Assembly: GCF_030463565.1 (NCBI RefSeq)
Contig: NC_134643.1
Location: 17,559,606-17,623,605, forward strand
Source: Pelecanus crispus
Lineage: Eukaryota; Chordata; Aves; Pelecaniformes; Pelecanidae
Reading direction: 5' to 3'
Length of the DNA stretch: 64,000 nucleotides
Every line of letters starts with the position of its first letter. Position 1 is the first letter of the stretch. A model generated the notes under the pieces. That model saw nothing but the letters and a program-made list of their open reading frames with translations. It searched no databases and had not been told where the DNA came from. Below are positions 33,893 through 46,926 of the stretch, piece by piece. Both the position numbers and the translations under genes were made by a program.

Positions 33893-36800
33893 GTACGGCG
33901 GCGGCTCGGGGCCGCCCTGCGGCGTCGGAGGGGGGCGAACAAGCGAGGGAAAGGGGCAGCGGGCGGGCGCTGTGCGAGGCGCGTCCCCTCCTGCCCCGGG
34001 GAGGGGGAGTCTGAAATGGTGGGGCTCGGGCAGAGGCTGAGGGCAGCCCGAGGCCGGCTGCCAGCCCGCCGCAGCCCGCTTGCCGCGCCTAGGCGTGCCC
34101 GCCGCAGGGGTTACGGGCAGCTGCTGCTGCCGCCGCCGCCCCAAGCCGTGCCCGGGCCTCTCCCGGCAGCGGGGAGCCGGCCGGAGGGGAGCGGGAGTCG
34201 CGTCGCTGTGCGCCGGGAGCCGGCTGAACTTCTGGAGCTGTCCCAAGTGCCGCGGGTGGGGACGGAGGCAACTCCCGTCCGGAATAATCCTCCCGTAGCT
34301 ACTTTAAGGCTCCCTTGCAAAACTGTTACGAAACCGGGCGTCTTACCCCGTCACGCTTTATCGCAACCATGCTGCCGACAAATTAAAAAAAAATGCCAAC
34401 CCGTAACACACAACACCTAGTGTATGCAGCTCTGCTCCTTTGCCCACGGTTTGTTTATCGGTTTGTCAAAAATCCTGCTTTCTCCCTTGAAGCACAGAGA
34501 CTTTCCCATTAGAGGTCTAAAAATATTTTGTTCGTGGGCTTTTATACTCGTATCTTCATTCACGTTTCACAGCTTATGTGTTCCCTAGTAGTTGCAGAGC
34601 AGTGGTTCCTTTCACCAGCAGAGCTGGCAGCTTCTAGCGGATAATTTGAACTGTTCGTGTGATTTCCTGGTGGGAAATGAGACAAAGTTTGTGCTGCAGT
34701 CCGTCGCTCCGTTTTCTAACGTAGCTGCGCGGGAGTTGCTGCTGTTAACGCTGCTTCTCCGAGGACAAACCAGCAATACTCTGAAGTTAAATTGCCAGAC
34801 CACTCCCTCTGTTCCCTTAGTAAATAAAGTGTGATTTGATGTTTTATCAAGGGTGCCTTTTAAAAGAAGGCTGAGACGATGAGAAATATAGTAAGATTGA
34901 ATTTGGAATACTGTAAACAGTCACTAGGCTGACATACGAACGCGCTTACTGCCTGTCTCTGCAAAGTTCACTGGCAACAACCACAGAAAACCCTGGTCCC
35001 AGGAAGGGCGTGCTGCTATGTGTAAAAGCAATCCAGCACCTTTAGTATTACTTTTGGGTTCTTCAAATAACCTGTCGCAATTACAGATGTCAGAACACTT
35101 ACACTGGATTTGACCCAGTTCACTTATAATGGGAGTTTCTTTTATTCTAGGTATTGTTTGTATATACGTGCAATGTTTTCTTCAAACCTTAGTTTTGTAT
35201 GGATTTGAGAATCCATCAGATAGTTACAAAGAAATGTAGGTGTATATGATGTAGTCAATCATTCTGATCTTAGTTACCTTACTTGTAACTAATTTCAGTA
35301 TATGCTTTACAATGTTAGTTTCCCTGTAGGTATTTTCAAAAGCTGTGGCTGTTTTGTTAAAACTGCTTTTTTTTTTTCTTGTTTAAAAAGATGGTCTCAC
35401 ATCCTGATATGTCTTGATGTCAAGTGCAGAAGGATGGGAATTTCCATGGTGATTCCTTTCTTCTTTATGTGCTGGAATGACAGCTTTTGATTACAAAATC
35501 ATGCTTCAAAATTGAGCGTAAAATGAATGACATTGGGGCAGAGATTAATGATTAACACATGTTTGTGATTCATCTGTAAACACATTCATTGGCCAAAGCT
35601 CTCGAAAAGTAGTTTTAAATGAAATTGTGAAATGCAGCAAGAGCAAACTGCAAAGTTCAGAGAATGCTGAAAATTCTTTAATAATTAGCAGCTGTGTATT
35701 CCATAACACCTGGAGAGAAATGCTTTTAAAATAGTTTGGGTCATTACATTAGTTTTTCCTTAATACCTGATGAGTTGTAGAACCAATCTGGTTGGTAATT
35801 TACATCAACCATTATCAGCTGATAACTATTCTTTCTTCCTAGATTTTTTTTCTTTTTTTGCTTGTTTTCATTATAGGAAATATAGGAATTTCTTCCAGTT
35901 TGTACAGGTGGCATAACTTGGTGGTCAGTGAAGCAGTGCAAGCTGTTTGTGCCACAAAATAAATTTGTGACTCTAGACAATATTCTTTCATTTCTTTTTT
36001 TTTTTCTTTCTATTTTTCTTTGTCTTTCTGTCTGTCTCTCGTCTTATTCAGTAAGGATACAGCTTCTATTCACTTACCTTTTAATTCTGTATGGTTCATC
36101 TGTCAGCACTTCCCAAGTTAATTTGCCCTGCGTGCCCATACTGTCCGTGTTACACAATTAGCCAGGTTCCAGCACCGTGCAGATGGCATTGCACTACTTC
36201 TTATTCTGCGAGCCAGCCTGTTTTAGCTTCAGGGGCACATCAGGTAGCCTTTAGGAGAGGTGCATCTCATAGGATGAGAAATGATTGTTTATGAAAATTA
36301 TAAAATCCAGAAATGTTTTGGATATCAGGTGATGCTCTTTTTGGGGTTTCTTTAGGACTAAAAACTTTTCATGTGATTCCTATGGCTTATTGGATGCCAG
36401 CATTGGCTGTAGTTTTACAAATCATAGAAAAACAAGAAATTAATTTAATTCTTTCTAGTTATTACTACTCGGCGCCTATCAAACAAAAAGTTCATGATTC
36501 TTTTCTGGCTCTTGTAAGATCTAGATTTCCAAACCTCTGAGTTTTTTTTTTATCAGGAATCCGTGCTCTTTGGCTCAAGAGCCAGATCTAATGTGGTAGT
36601 ACAACTTAAACGTGTCATCCCAGAGTATCCTCTGGTGTTGGTAATAGTCCGCTATTGTCTGGTTCAGTTGTTCTAGTAGCCATCTCCCTCTGCACCCTGC
36701 AGCTCCCTTCACCATGTGCCCTGAAGGGCATCATGGTCTGATGAGAATTTCACTGTCACCTGCTATACGATCTTTATTTGTTGCGGCCTGGCATAGTTTT

Positions 36801-37197
36801 GCATGACTGTCATATGGTGAAGGCTCAGAACCTTGGCCCTCCAGTCAGTGTGGAAAAGAGGATATAGGCTGCTCTTTGCTTTTTACTCCACTACTGTTTT
36901 CCAGCCCAAAGGTTCCTCTTCCTCTCGGGGTATTTGCGCTGCATACTGATTATAGGCCCGTGCCTAGACTTGAATCTTCACTTACCAGCTGTGTGTGTAA
37001 ACTCGTGGTCCCTTCAGGCCATGTGTCTGTCATCCTGTATCTCCCTCTCCAGTGATGTTCTTCACTGATTCTAATCTAGTTAAATGTTGGAAAAACTTCA
37101 TATTCTGTTCCCATCTTCCCTACTATAAGTGCAGTTACTATGCTGTTGACTGAACTAGCATATTTAATGCTGAGAACACAAGTAGATGATGGTTATC

Positions 37198-37365
37198 ACA
37201 TAGAATCGTTTAGGTTGGAAAAGACCTTTAAGATAATCCAGTCCAACCATTAACCTACACTACCAAGTCTACTCTAAGCCAATCAAGGGTAGACTAGACT
37301 AAACCATGTCCCCAAGTGCCACATCTACCCGTTTTTTGAACACTTCCAGGGATGGTGACATATCT
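37198..37365 (-). mobile_element. CR1 LINE 3' end, minus orientation
   Basis: It begins with the reverse complement of a CR1 tail (TAGAATCGTTTAGGTTGG, then CCAGTCCAACC). It continues with a subfamily-specific segment that matches 22090-22245 in reverse complement almost base for base. It is a 5'-truncated fragment of about 165 bases. Confidence 0.88.
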
Positions 37366-38801
37366 TGAAGCTTGTGCTGTACGTGAACGTATGAAGTTCA
37401 GTGTAGTTCAACGGGCTGTCAAGTTCTTCACTGTTTGTTGTGATCTATATTTATAATGGTGATTTATGCTCCTCACGGTTACTATGTGGACCAACTTAGG
37501 TTTTTTTGTCTGTAGTCTCCAGATAGAGCCACAGCCTTTATGAAAGCTTATCTTACCAGAAATGCCAAGAGTTTCATTATGCCTTATGTTAATGCTTGTT
37601 TACTTGCTGAATGAAGAGTTATCAATCAGAATTATCTTCTTGAAAGTGATTTTTTTAGTATCTATAGGAAAGTGAAGCTGTAGTTTGATCACTTTATGAC
37701 TTCTAGTAGTGTATCAAAGATGACATGGTTATCTGAAGGATGGTAAAAGTGTTGTAAAATATTGACACAGCACAGGGTCACTTTGCTAATTCAGAAAGTT
37801 TGTTGTGATAGTATTGCTCTGCTGGCTTTATGCTCAATCAGGCAGCCTGTCCTCATCGTTCTGGGTTTATCCTGGATAGGCTCTACAGAGGCTATATTCC
37901 CACACCAGGCATAATGTATGTAAAGGCAGCATAGACTCCTTATCATGGTTAATTCAGCAGAAATACAATTGGTTGCCCATGCCTGGTTTGGATCAGCTCT
38001 ATGCCACTTCACAATTTGTACAGAAATCCAGTATTAATGAATGGGCTGAATGGAATTAAGCAACTCCTATTCTCAGTAATGAAGATAATTAAATTTCAAG
38101 TTTCTTGCACAGAGGAACAAAACCTACTACTTCGGAATGTTTGCCTTTCCTTTTGTTTGGCAGTCTGAAAGTCTTTAAAGAGCCACTTTCTAGTAGTTGC
38201 GGTACCCAAAAGTATGTTTAACTATATTTTTGATTGTCCTAGGCATTGATTTCTGGCAGGATTGCTTCTCTCCAGCCAGCGTACTTGTCTCCTTGGGGTT
38301 TTTTTTTTATTTGTTTGTTTGTTTAAAATATTAATCATTTGTTAGAAATCCCTGTCGCTGAAAGATGCAATGATAAAAGAAATATCTATAACAAATTATT
38401 TGAGCTTATAACTCTGTATAGTTCAAAATACAGAATATAAAATTCATCCTGACTGTAAGTCTGGTTTTCATTTTAAATTATTAAGGCTTTAATTATAAAA
38501 GGCTGTGGAGTGGTTATGTGTGAACGACACTAGAAAGTTGATCTTACATATTTTTTCTTTGAAATGAAACTGCTTAGACAACCAGCTGGCTTCAGCTGAG
38601 AAAAACGAATATAATGGGAGAAAAAAATATAAATGGGTGACAGTGTCCATCAAAATAGTCATGGAGATGCGTTCCTGATAGCCTACATGGTTTGGTTTTC
38701 ACAAATGTGTCTATATTGTTTGAACTTCAAGCATGTAGCCATGTGACTTCTAGTATTTAGGGCAGATCTGTTGCCCTGTAAATTCAGTCTTGCGATTCCT
38801 A

Positions 38802-39658
38802 GGAACAGGCCCCAGGTTTCGCACTAACTGTGCAAGTCTCAGGACTTGTCAGGTTTTGTCTAAACTTGTCTTTGCCTGCATGGAGCTTTGTTTTGGTTTG
38901 CTTAGCCCAAACCCAAGCCCAGTGTTTTTTTTCTAATGACCAGGTGGCTACTGCTTAGTTAGTTTCACTTTGGCTTGTCTTTTTGGAATTGTGTGGTATA
39001 ATCATATTTCTTTCTACAGATAGTAGTAGCAAGTAGTTATTCTGTGTATGCTGACCTATTTGTGACCCTCACAGGAAGGTGTAGTGCAGAGGAGCATTGG
39101 TGTGGTGTGACAGCAGAGGCCTTGCAAGCGGGGACACAGGATGCAGGGCGGAGGAGCGGGAGCAGAGGCTGAAAAGAGGGGGCTCGGGATGCCACTGGGG
39201 ACCCCAGTGCTGTGAAGAGCTCACCAGTGGTTGGTAGAGAAGTGCAGGTGGGAGCTGGGCAAAACCAAAAGAGATGAAAGAGCAAGTCTCAAGCAGATGT
39301 AATACATGCTTTATACAGTAAACGTGGATGTAAAATGAAGTTGCAGACCAATGAAGTAAGAGCATGTTGGAAAAATAGCGCAGGTGGGGTTTCTCAGAGT
39401 GGGGAGGAAGGAGCCATCAACATCATCCTCCCTCAGAGACCACCTGCCCCACGCTGCCACCGCTGTAAACCTCATGCTTCTCCCCAGGCAGGACGTGGGA
39501 TGCTGACGGATGGCTCACTGTAACACCCTCCCACAGCTGAAACCAACAATCTTAGGCCTCAGAAGGGTGGTATAAAGGAAAGCCTGACAGCAGGAAAAGC
39601 GCTAGGTACTAAGCAGTGTGTAACAACTTTAAATGTATTATTATGAAGACTTTCTGTA
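38802..39658 (+). repeat. Unclassified interspersed repeat, copy 2 (~0.85 kb)
   Basis: Counterpart of 19371-20205. The core (about 39012-39266) differs from copy 1 by three substitutions, one TAG insertion and one missing C. This copy has a longer T-rich insertion near 38950-39000 and a rearranged 3' part around 39430-39560. A minus-strand open frame (39037-39285) shares about 68 codons with copy 1. The difference in divergence between core and 3' part is visible without alignment software. Confidence 0.75.
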
Positions 39659-41850
39659 GTAGTAGTATTTTCCTCATTTTCTTTCTCTGCCCATCTAAGC
39701 AGTGCCTCACCCACCAACGCCCCCGCAATGGCTGAGAAAGGATGAGGAGTATTGCATTGATGGTATATGTTTGCTTTCCACATGACTGCTTTGATGTATA
39801 CCTTTTAAAGAGTTGTTTCAGAAAAACTGTGCAAAGCCAATCTGTATATTTTATATATTGTTCTACATTAATGAAACACTGTATTAACTATACAGGTATA
39901 AAGAAATCAGATCTAAAATAGGACAGCATATGCATGGATTTGGATGGGCTGGGTGAAAGTACCTGGAAAGGACTGGTGAGCCGATGCTCGATTGAATAGG
40001 TCTTTTGACCACCAGCGATCCTTAGCGCCATCCCCCAGGATATGTCAGTAGTAGCTCGGAGCCAGAGACTGTTACTTGTCCAGCCTTAGAAACATAAATG
40101 TAGATGGTTCATTCTGTTGGTTTCAAAGTATTGAAGCAGAGTTCAACCAGTTTGTGATATTCCTATATAGACTTTTTTCATTTAAACTAGAACAGTCCAA
40201 GATTGTGTTCAGGTCTGCTTCATCTGCAAGAGTATCTTTTCATAATCCAGTAGTTCCTGTCTGTTTCCACAGAACTGCTGCAAGCTATTGCTGTGTTTAA
40301 GTAAATAAACTTGGCAATTCCTTTGGGTTTTTTTAACCCCCAAGAGTAGTCAGCAGCTTTAATAGAGGTTTCATGCTGAAACTGTTTGCGTACATCTAGC
40401 CAGAGAAGACTTTGTCTGTTGTCATAAAATGCATGGAAGCACTGCTGGTCTAACCGTTCTCATTGCTTCTCTTTTTCTTTTAAGAGAATGGCTTCTGAAC
40501 CAATATATGTTTAAATTGGCAGTGGAAGTTACAGGGATGCTGAAAATTATCTCTTCATCTTCTTGTGAGCAATAAGAGTCAATTACTTCTCCAAAGGTTA
40601 TGAAGAGGTATTGTGGATGTTTTCTTAAGCTTGCATATCAGAGATATGTTTGCTTTCTTCACAGTCCTTCTAGTGCCCCAAAGAGTGGAGACAATCTGAA
40701 CAGAAAGGAAGAGGTTGTCCTAATTGCTTCTTAATCAGGAGAGCCACCATTTGCTCACCTGTGAGCCTTTCCTAAGAGAACCAGTTATTTTGACAAGAAG
40801 ATAAACTTCTGAGAAATTGTCTAATCTGCTTTTAGGTCTGGGGCATTTTGAATCTAGAGATCTGGAGGCTAATAGCTTGCTTTTTATTGTGACGGAATAC
40901 AGAAGGAGAGAGTAAAGAGCCCCTAGCTATTTAGGGTGACTATTTCAGCTAGCACTACAACTGAAAAGTTGTTTGTGAAATTACTCTGTGAGGAGTCAAG
41001 TGGACTCTTCACTCAAGTAGGCTCTTTGGATCATATGCCATCTGACCTAGGACTGACCATTGCAAGTCCGGTAATATCAGTTAATGCTGAGGGACAGTGA
41101 CTACTAGGATGTAATGCAGTTTTATTACAACTAGTAGTAGAATGGATACTAGTCTGCACAGTAAAAAGTGAGGAGATGCTTCTTTTTTTCAGGATCTTCC
41201 TTGAAAAAGGCACGTGGGCTCAGCATTAAGTGAGGGAAACAGAAATGCGTTTGTTTAATGAACTGTTTAATAAACTAGGGGCAATCCTCTTCTCATGGAA
41301 TGATGCAAGTGTACTGTGAGAAAAGTAGTGTATGCTTATATGAGAATATAACATACTGAAAATGTATGTTTTCTAAAAATTAAAAATAGTTTTGCACGGG
41401 TAACTAACTTCTGTGTTTGCAAACTGCTGAGTGCTTTATTTCACAACCAAGGTATCTTTGCATGTGCTTAAGTGTAATCTAAAGATGAAGAGAAACATAT
41501 AACCTTAGCACCCAGAGAGATTCTGATAAATTCACCTGAAGTAAACCACATTTTTATTGTTAAGGATTTCAGAGCTGTTGAAAGCAATGTATAAATATTT
41601 TTCCAATCATATGAACGCAGTTGGGGTTTTTAATTTTTTTTTTTTTTTTTTTTTGAAACTAGAGAAATCAGTTTTAAAAATATACAGTTCTATAGTTCCT
41701 GTGGCCTGTTCTTCAGTGCCAGAATTCTGTCATTTCTGAAGGGGGAATTGGATTGACTTCTGCTTAGCAGTTGAGCTTAACAAAGGGTTAAATTTAAAAC
41801 TAAAAAATTACAGGGAGTTGATTAAAATAAAGTCAAATTTGAAGCAAAGT

Positions 41851-42994
41851 TGTATTGGGTTTGCGTGGCAAGGTTTTGGTAGCGGGGGTGCTACAAGAGT
41901 GGCTTCTGTGAGAAGCTGCTAGAAGCTTCTCCCACATCCGATAAAGCCAATGCCAGCCGGCTCCACGATGGACCTGCTGCTCACCAAGGCCGAGCCCATC
42001 AGCAACAGTGGTAGTGCCTCTGGGATAACATATTTAAAAAGGGGAAAAAAAACCCAAAACCAAAACACTGGGGCACAAACTGCAGCTGGAGTGAGAACAT
42101 GTGAGAGGAAAAGCCCTGCAGACACCAAGGTCAGTGAAGAAGGAGGGCAGGAGGTGCTCCAGGCACCGGAGCAGAGATTCCCCTGCAGCCCCTGGTGCAG
42201 CCCCTGGTGAGGCAGCTGTGCCCCTGCACCCATGGAGCTCCATGGGGGAGCAGATCTCCACCTGCAGCCCGGGGAGGACCCCACGCCGGAGCAGGGGGAT
42301 GTGCCCAAAGGAGGCTGTGACCCCCTGGGAAGCCCACGCTGGAGCAGGCTCCTGGCAGGACCTGTGGCCCCGTGGAGAGAGGAGCCCAGGCTGGAGCAGG
42401 TTTGCTGGCAGGATTTGTGACCCTGTGGGGGACCCACGCTGGAGCAGTCTGCTCCTGAAGGACTGCACCCCATGGAAGGGACCCACGCTGGAGCAGTGTG
42501 TGAAGAACTGCAGCCCATGGGAAGGACCCATGTTGGAGAAGTTCATGGAGGACTGTCTCCTGTGGGAGGGACCCCACACTGGAGCAGGGGAAGAGTGTGA
42601 GGAGTCCTCCCCTGAGGAGGAAGGAGCAGCAGAGACAACACGTGATGAACTGACTGCAACCCCCATTCCCTGTCCCCTGTGCTGCTTGGGGGAAGGAGGT
42701 AGAGAAAATCAGGAGTGAAGCTGAGCCCGGGAAGAAGGGAGGGGTGGGGTGAAGGTGTTTTAAGAATTGTTTTTTATTTCTCATTACCCTACTCTGATTT
42801 GACTGATAATAAATTAAACTGATTTTCCCCAAGTTGAGTCTATTTTGCTCATGACGGTAGTTGCTGAGTGATCTCCTGTCCTTATCTTGACCCACGAGCT
42901 TTTTCATTCTGTTTTCTCTCCCCTGTCCAGTTGAGGGGAGTGGTAGAGCAGCTTTGGTGGGCACTTGGCATCCAGCCAGGGTCAACCCACCACA
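41851..42994 (+). mobile_element. Solo LTR of an endogenous retrovirus (family A), plus orientation
   Basis: This 1144-base element begins TGTATTGGGTTTGCGTGG and ends GGGTCAACCCACCACA. An exact 5-bp duplication, AAAGT, lies at 41846-41850 and 42995-42999. An AATAAA signal is at 42808-42813. The interior carries the same diverged ~50-base unit array as the 8.4-kb copy in reverse. Open frames of up to 332 codons on the minus strand reflect this stop-poor array and have no retroviral domain, so they are not genes. It lies in copine intron 1 in the sense direction, so its poly(A) signal could act on the transcript. Confidence 0.92.
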
Positions 42995-43154
42995 AAAGTA
43001 GACATGAACAAGGTGAGTGAATAGTACTTTGTAATGTAGGTCAGTCTTTGCCAACATATGTATAATGCGTGCAGTACATGATACTGTACAGAGCAACATA
43101 ACCTGTAATGATTTCTGTTTAGCTACCACTGCTGACTAGATCAGTGAATCTTGT

Positions 43155-43440
43155 ATCTGATGTAGACATATGAGACCTTTTTACATTAAACATAGTACAA
43201 AAGACTTGACAGAAGAAAACATTTCTTTACTGAGAGTGTGGTCAGACACTAGAACAGGCTTCCTAGAGAGGGTTTCTATGCCCCAAGCCTGTCAGTGTTT
43301 AAGAGGCATTTGGACAATGCCCTTAACATGCTTCAACTTTTGGTCAGCCCTGAAGTGGTCAGGCAGCTGGACTAGAAGGTCGTTGTAGGTCCCTTGCAAC
43401 TGAAATGTTCTAGTCTATTCTAAAACAATTTTTGAAGCAA
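43155..43440 (+). mobile_element. CR1 LINE 3' fragment
   Basis: The frame from about 43203 gives 'TGFLERVSMPQACQCLRG' (degraded W-N-x-L-P and S-L-E-x-F-K-x-x-x-D blocks). It is followed by a CR1 tail with TGGTCAGGCAGCTGGACTAG, then GGTCCCTTGCAACTGAAATG and a TCTAGTCTATTCTA end. This tail is a different CR1 subfamily from the 22.2-kb and 37.2-kb copies. Confidence 0.8.
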
Positions 43441-45904
43441 AGCACCGGGCAGAAACTGTTATTTTGACTAATCTTTATGGAGTTCATGAAACTGTGTGAA
43501 CAAAGTGATTCTGCAAGGCATAGCTAAATATGTTTTAACTTTTCTTATTTACTCATTACTTTTTTTTTTTTTCCCCCCCTGGGGAAATTGCTCTCATTAT
43601 ACAGAAAAATAAATCTTTATCCCAGCATTTCTAATCTGTCTTGTGCTTTCCAGTTTAGATTATGTAGGCGTTATTGCCATGGCTTCTATTTGTTTTTTTC
43701 CCTTAGTCATCTATACTATTGCAACCATTTTGGAAGGTCCACCCCAGAATGGGCAGGTGCAGAAATGAATTCCTTCAGGATCTGTGATGGTAGAATGATG
43801 TTTTCTGCACAGATGTTCCTAGACTTCTTTGCTGTAGGTATTTGATGTGTGTGTTTCTTCACGTAAAAGCATATGTCTGCTCTTTTTGTTTTTAATTCCT
43901 CATAATTGATAGCAATTCCTTTTCTTTTTTGCATTCTTTATCTGAAAAGCTTAATGGGCATAGAAAAAACATACCATGTTCAGTCAAAATAGGAGTCTGT
44001 TTCTCTTGATACTTTGATTCGGAGGAAGAAACAAAAGTTTCGGGTATTTCTGGTTTCTGAGTTTGTGAGCTTTCCTAGGACTGTTTCCTGAGACAAAATA
44101 GTGTACTACTGAAGAGAATGCTTTTCTTGGGAAAAAACGAAAGAGATACACCCGGTATCACTCATCCTGTGCAGAAAGTGCCATTGACTATTAAGGGGAT
44201 AAAGACTACATAAAGTTCCAGAAATACATCCAGTCTTCTTTCTCCTTTTGCTTTTAGCATTTCTTTTGGTTGTAGATTGTCCTATGCTTATGTGCCATGC
44301 AGTTTTAATATATTTAAAGGAGCATTTTGATTGTTTTCCCTCTAAAATGAAAGTGCACAAATGAAACTGAGCAGCTTCTTGAGCTGTTAGGTGATTTAGT
44401 GGACAAGTCAGACTTCCCACCCCCCGTTGGCACTAGTCTTTAAGTTCCTTCTGAAACTGCCTGCACTACTTGAACAGCTTGTTAAGTTCTTATGTTACTA
44501 TTTTGGTTGGTTATTAATGATTTGGAAGATCAGGCACGTCTGCAAACTTTGCTGAAGACATTGTTTATTTATGGTAAATGTATGAAGGGTTGAACTGAGG
44601 ATATTTCAAGCTGTATTAGTTCAAAACTGTGAACTAATGACACTTACTGACCTGAATTACAATGTTAAACTTTGGTATCTCAACCCTTGCAATCCTTTCA
44701 GGGTTACTGTCTATGTAGAAGTGTTCTTAATTCAGTAAGTCCCTGAGCAGCAAATGGTTGGTGACCAGGAACATTCTCAAGAAGTATTACAGATTCTTAC
44801 CTTGTTCTTATGCTTTTCCCATGGTAGCTACTTTTTGCTACTGCTGGAATAAGAATATCGGGATAGACTGAGCTTTACAGTACCTGTTATGGCCAGTCTT
44901 TATGTTCTTACATATATGGGAAAACAGAGGAAGAAAAACTGAAACCTAAAAAGGAACAAAATCAGAGAAGAAAATATTTAAAAAACTCAAACCACCTTTG
45001 CTCAGTATAAGAGTTATTAAAATGGTTTAATCTTAATCTGCAGTCACAAACACTAACATATGAATTAATAGGTCATTGCATAGTATTTATCCAGAGCAAT
45101 TAAAGTTGCTTGGAATCCTAACGAGGTGAGCATGGGAGGCCTATCCCAAAACCTAATGTACTGTTTCTTTCATATAATCCTAATTCTAGGTTTTGATAGC
45201 AATTCATTTTGGGATAATAAAACTAATTCCAGTTTCCATTAATTACTGGTATATCTAGGTATGTATAGTTAAAGAGGAATAGGAGGCAATTTGCATTTTG
45301 GATTGGCAATTCTGATATTGCAGAACTTACTGTACTGCCTTTTAAAGCAGTTTGTAGTGGTCATTGTCAAATGCAGACTTGGAATCACTGAATTTCCTGG
45401 GTTTGTTAATATTTCAATTTATATTTGCACATTTTTGGTTAAGATGGAATACAGTCTATCTAGGTATAATTAAATGCATATATAAAAATCCCACTTCTGA
45501 ATTGATTAGAGAAGTTCTGAAGAAGTAGCATGTGCAGACTTCAGGTTCATTCACAACACTAATCCTAGTGCCTACTTTGGCTAAAGTAAATGAGACAGAT
45601 GCGCCCAACTTTCTTTTAAAGCTATCTTTTGTTCGTATTGCTGCTTCTGAAATGTGGACTTGGCAGTACCTAAACTGGGAATACAGTATCTTTTCCTTGT
45701 TGAAGTCCAGGTGGACTCCTTAGCACACCTGTACTGGGCAATATATTAATACGCTTTTCAGCACTGTTCAGTAGCACAAAAATAATGTGATTTAGATCTG
45801 AATGTGAGTAATAAATGGTGACCTTTGAAGAGACTGTACTAATTATTAAAAATAATCAGCTGTAAGGGATGTAAACTGGTTATTTAATCCTTCCTCTTGC
45901 TCCA

Positions 45905-46215
45905 GGGTAGGATCAAAGAACTTATTAGGACTTGTAGCTATCTAACAGGTTCTTGAAGACCTTCAGTGGCGGAGATTTCACATCATGTCTGGCCACCTTT
46001 AACAATGAAAGATGGTAAAACAATGGAATAAAGTTTAACTTCTGCAGCTGCAGTGCAGAAGATTCAACTTAGGGTTAAACCTGTTCCTACTTGCTCAGTC
46101 TACATGGAGATCAGCTTCACTTTGCAGCAATGTTTTCCTCATAGATACATTCTATAGATTTCTGATTATTTCTGCTTCCACTGGACTCTGGTGGGTCTGT
46201 GTCTGTCTTAGATTA
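45905..46215 (-). mobile_element. Possible very old CR1 fragment, minus orientation
   Basis: Short words resemble antisense CR1: 'TTCAGTGGCGGAGATTTCAC' near 45962, 'GGTTAAACCTGTTCC' near 46073 and 'CCACTGGACTCTGGTGG' near 46179. They occur in the order and spacing seen in CR1 antisense strands. The similarity is faint. Confidence 0.3.
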
Positions 46216-46355
46216 CAAGAAACTGGAGTGCCCCAAACATTATTGCTCAAATTGAGTGTTTACCAGTATTATGAAGACCAGACAATTACTCTAAAGTGGC
46301 ATTTTTGTTTATGTATTACAGTGTGCCTTTTTCCCAAAGGTTCAAGATTCCTAAC

Positions 46356-46926
46356 TGTCCTGGTTTCGGCTGGGATAGAGTTAATTTTCTTCCCAGTAGC
46401 AGGCATAGTGCTGTGGTTTGGATTTAGTAAGAGAAGAATGTTGATAACACGCTGATGTTTTTAGTTGTTGCTAAGTACTGCTCATGCTAGTCAAGGACTT
46501 TTTCAGCTTCCCATGCTCTGCCAGGTGCACAAGAAACTGGGAGGGGGCACAGCCAGAATAGTTGACCCAAACTGACCAAAGGGCTATTCCATACCATATG
46601 ATGTCATGCTCAGTATAGAAACTGGAGGGGGTTGGCTGGGGAGCAGCGATCGCTGCTCGGGAACTGTCTGGGTATCGGTCGGTGGGTGGTGAGCAATTGC
46701 ATTGGGCATCACTTGCTTTGTATATTAGTATTATTATTATTATCATTATTATATTGTTATTATTATCATTACTATTTTACTTTATTTCAATTATTAAACT
46801 GTTCTTATCTCAACCCAGGAGTGTTTCTCTTGCTCCTCCGATTCTCTCCCCCCATCCCATCGGGGTAGGGGGAGTGAGCGAGCGGCTGCGTGGTGCTGAG
46901 TTGCTGGTTGCGGCTAAACCACGACA
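46356..46926 (+). mobile_element. Solo LTR of an endogenous retrovirus (family B), plus orientation
   Basis: This 571-base element has TGTCC...CGACA ends and an exact 5-bp duplication, CTAAC, at 46351-46355 and 46927-46931. It is the sister of 32256-32823, with the same 18-base palindrome (46641-46658), a (TTA/TCA)n tract around 46725-46770 and an ATTAAA signal. It carries no coding sequence. It sits in copine intron 1, about 0.9 kb before exon 2, in sense orientation. Confidence 0.92.
46641..46658. repeat. 18-base perfect palindrome in LTR (second copy)
   Basis: Identical to 32541-32558 in the sister LTR. Confidence 0.95.

Larger units (their letters stand above)
33300..34280 (+). promoter_or_regulatory. 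CPNE8: CpG-island promoter of the copine gene
   Basis: About 1 kb of very GC- and CpG-rich sequence stands out from AT-rich flanks and encloses the first coding exon. It contains several GC boxes (GGGGCGG/CCCCGCCC), a consensus CRE at 33616-33623 and a perfect palindrome at 33511-33582. No TATA box was seen near the exon, consistent with a dispersed-start housekeeping-type promoter. The long frames across it on both strands (up to 323 codons) are a by-product of GC richness. A divergent minus-strand transcript is possible but not supported by any recognisable exon. Confidence 0.85.

Noticed and set aside
33172-34420. Frames of 134-323 codons on both strands in the CpG island
   Set aside because: GC-rich DNA has few stops. 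Only the short plus-strand segment from 33816 to the donor at 33893 matches a protein family.
42034-43129. Minus-strand frame of up to 332 codons
   Set aside because: Same LTR unit array read from the opposite side. No retroviral protein motif is present, and the frame runs across the LTR boundary into unique DNA.
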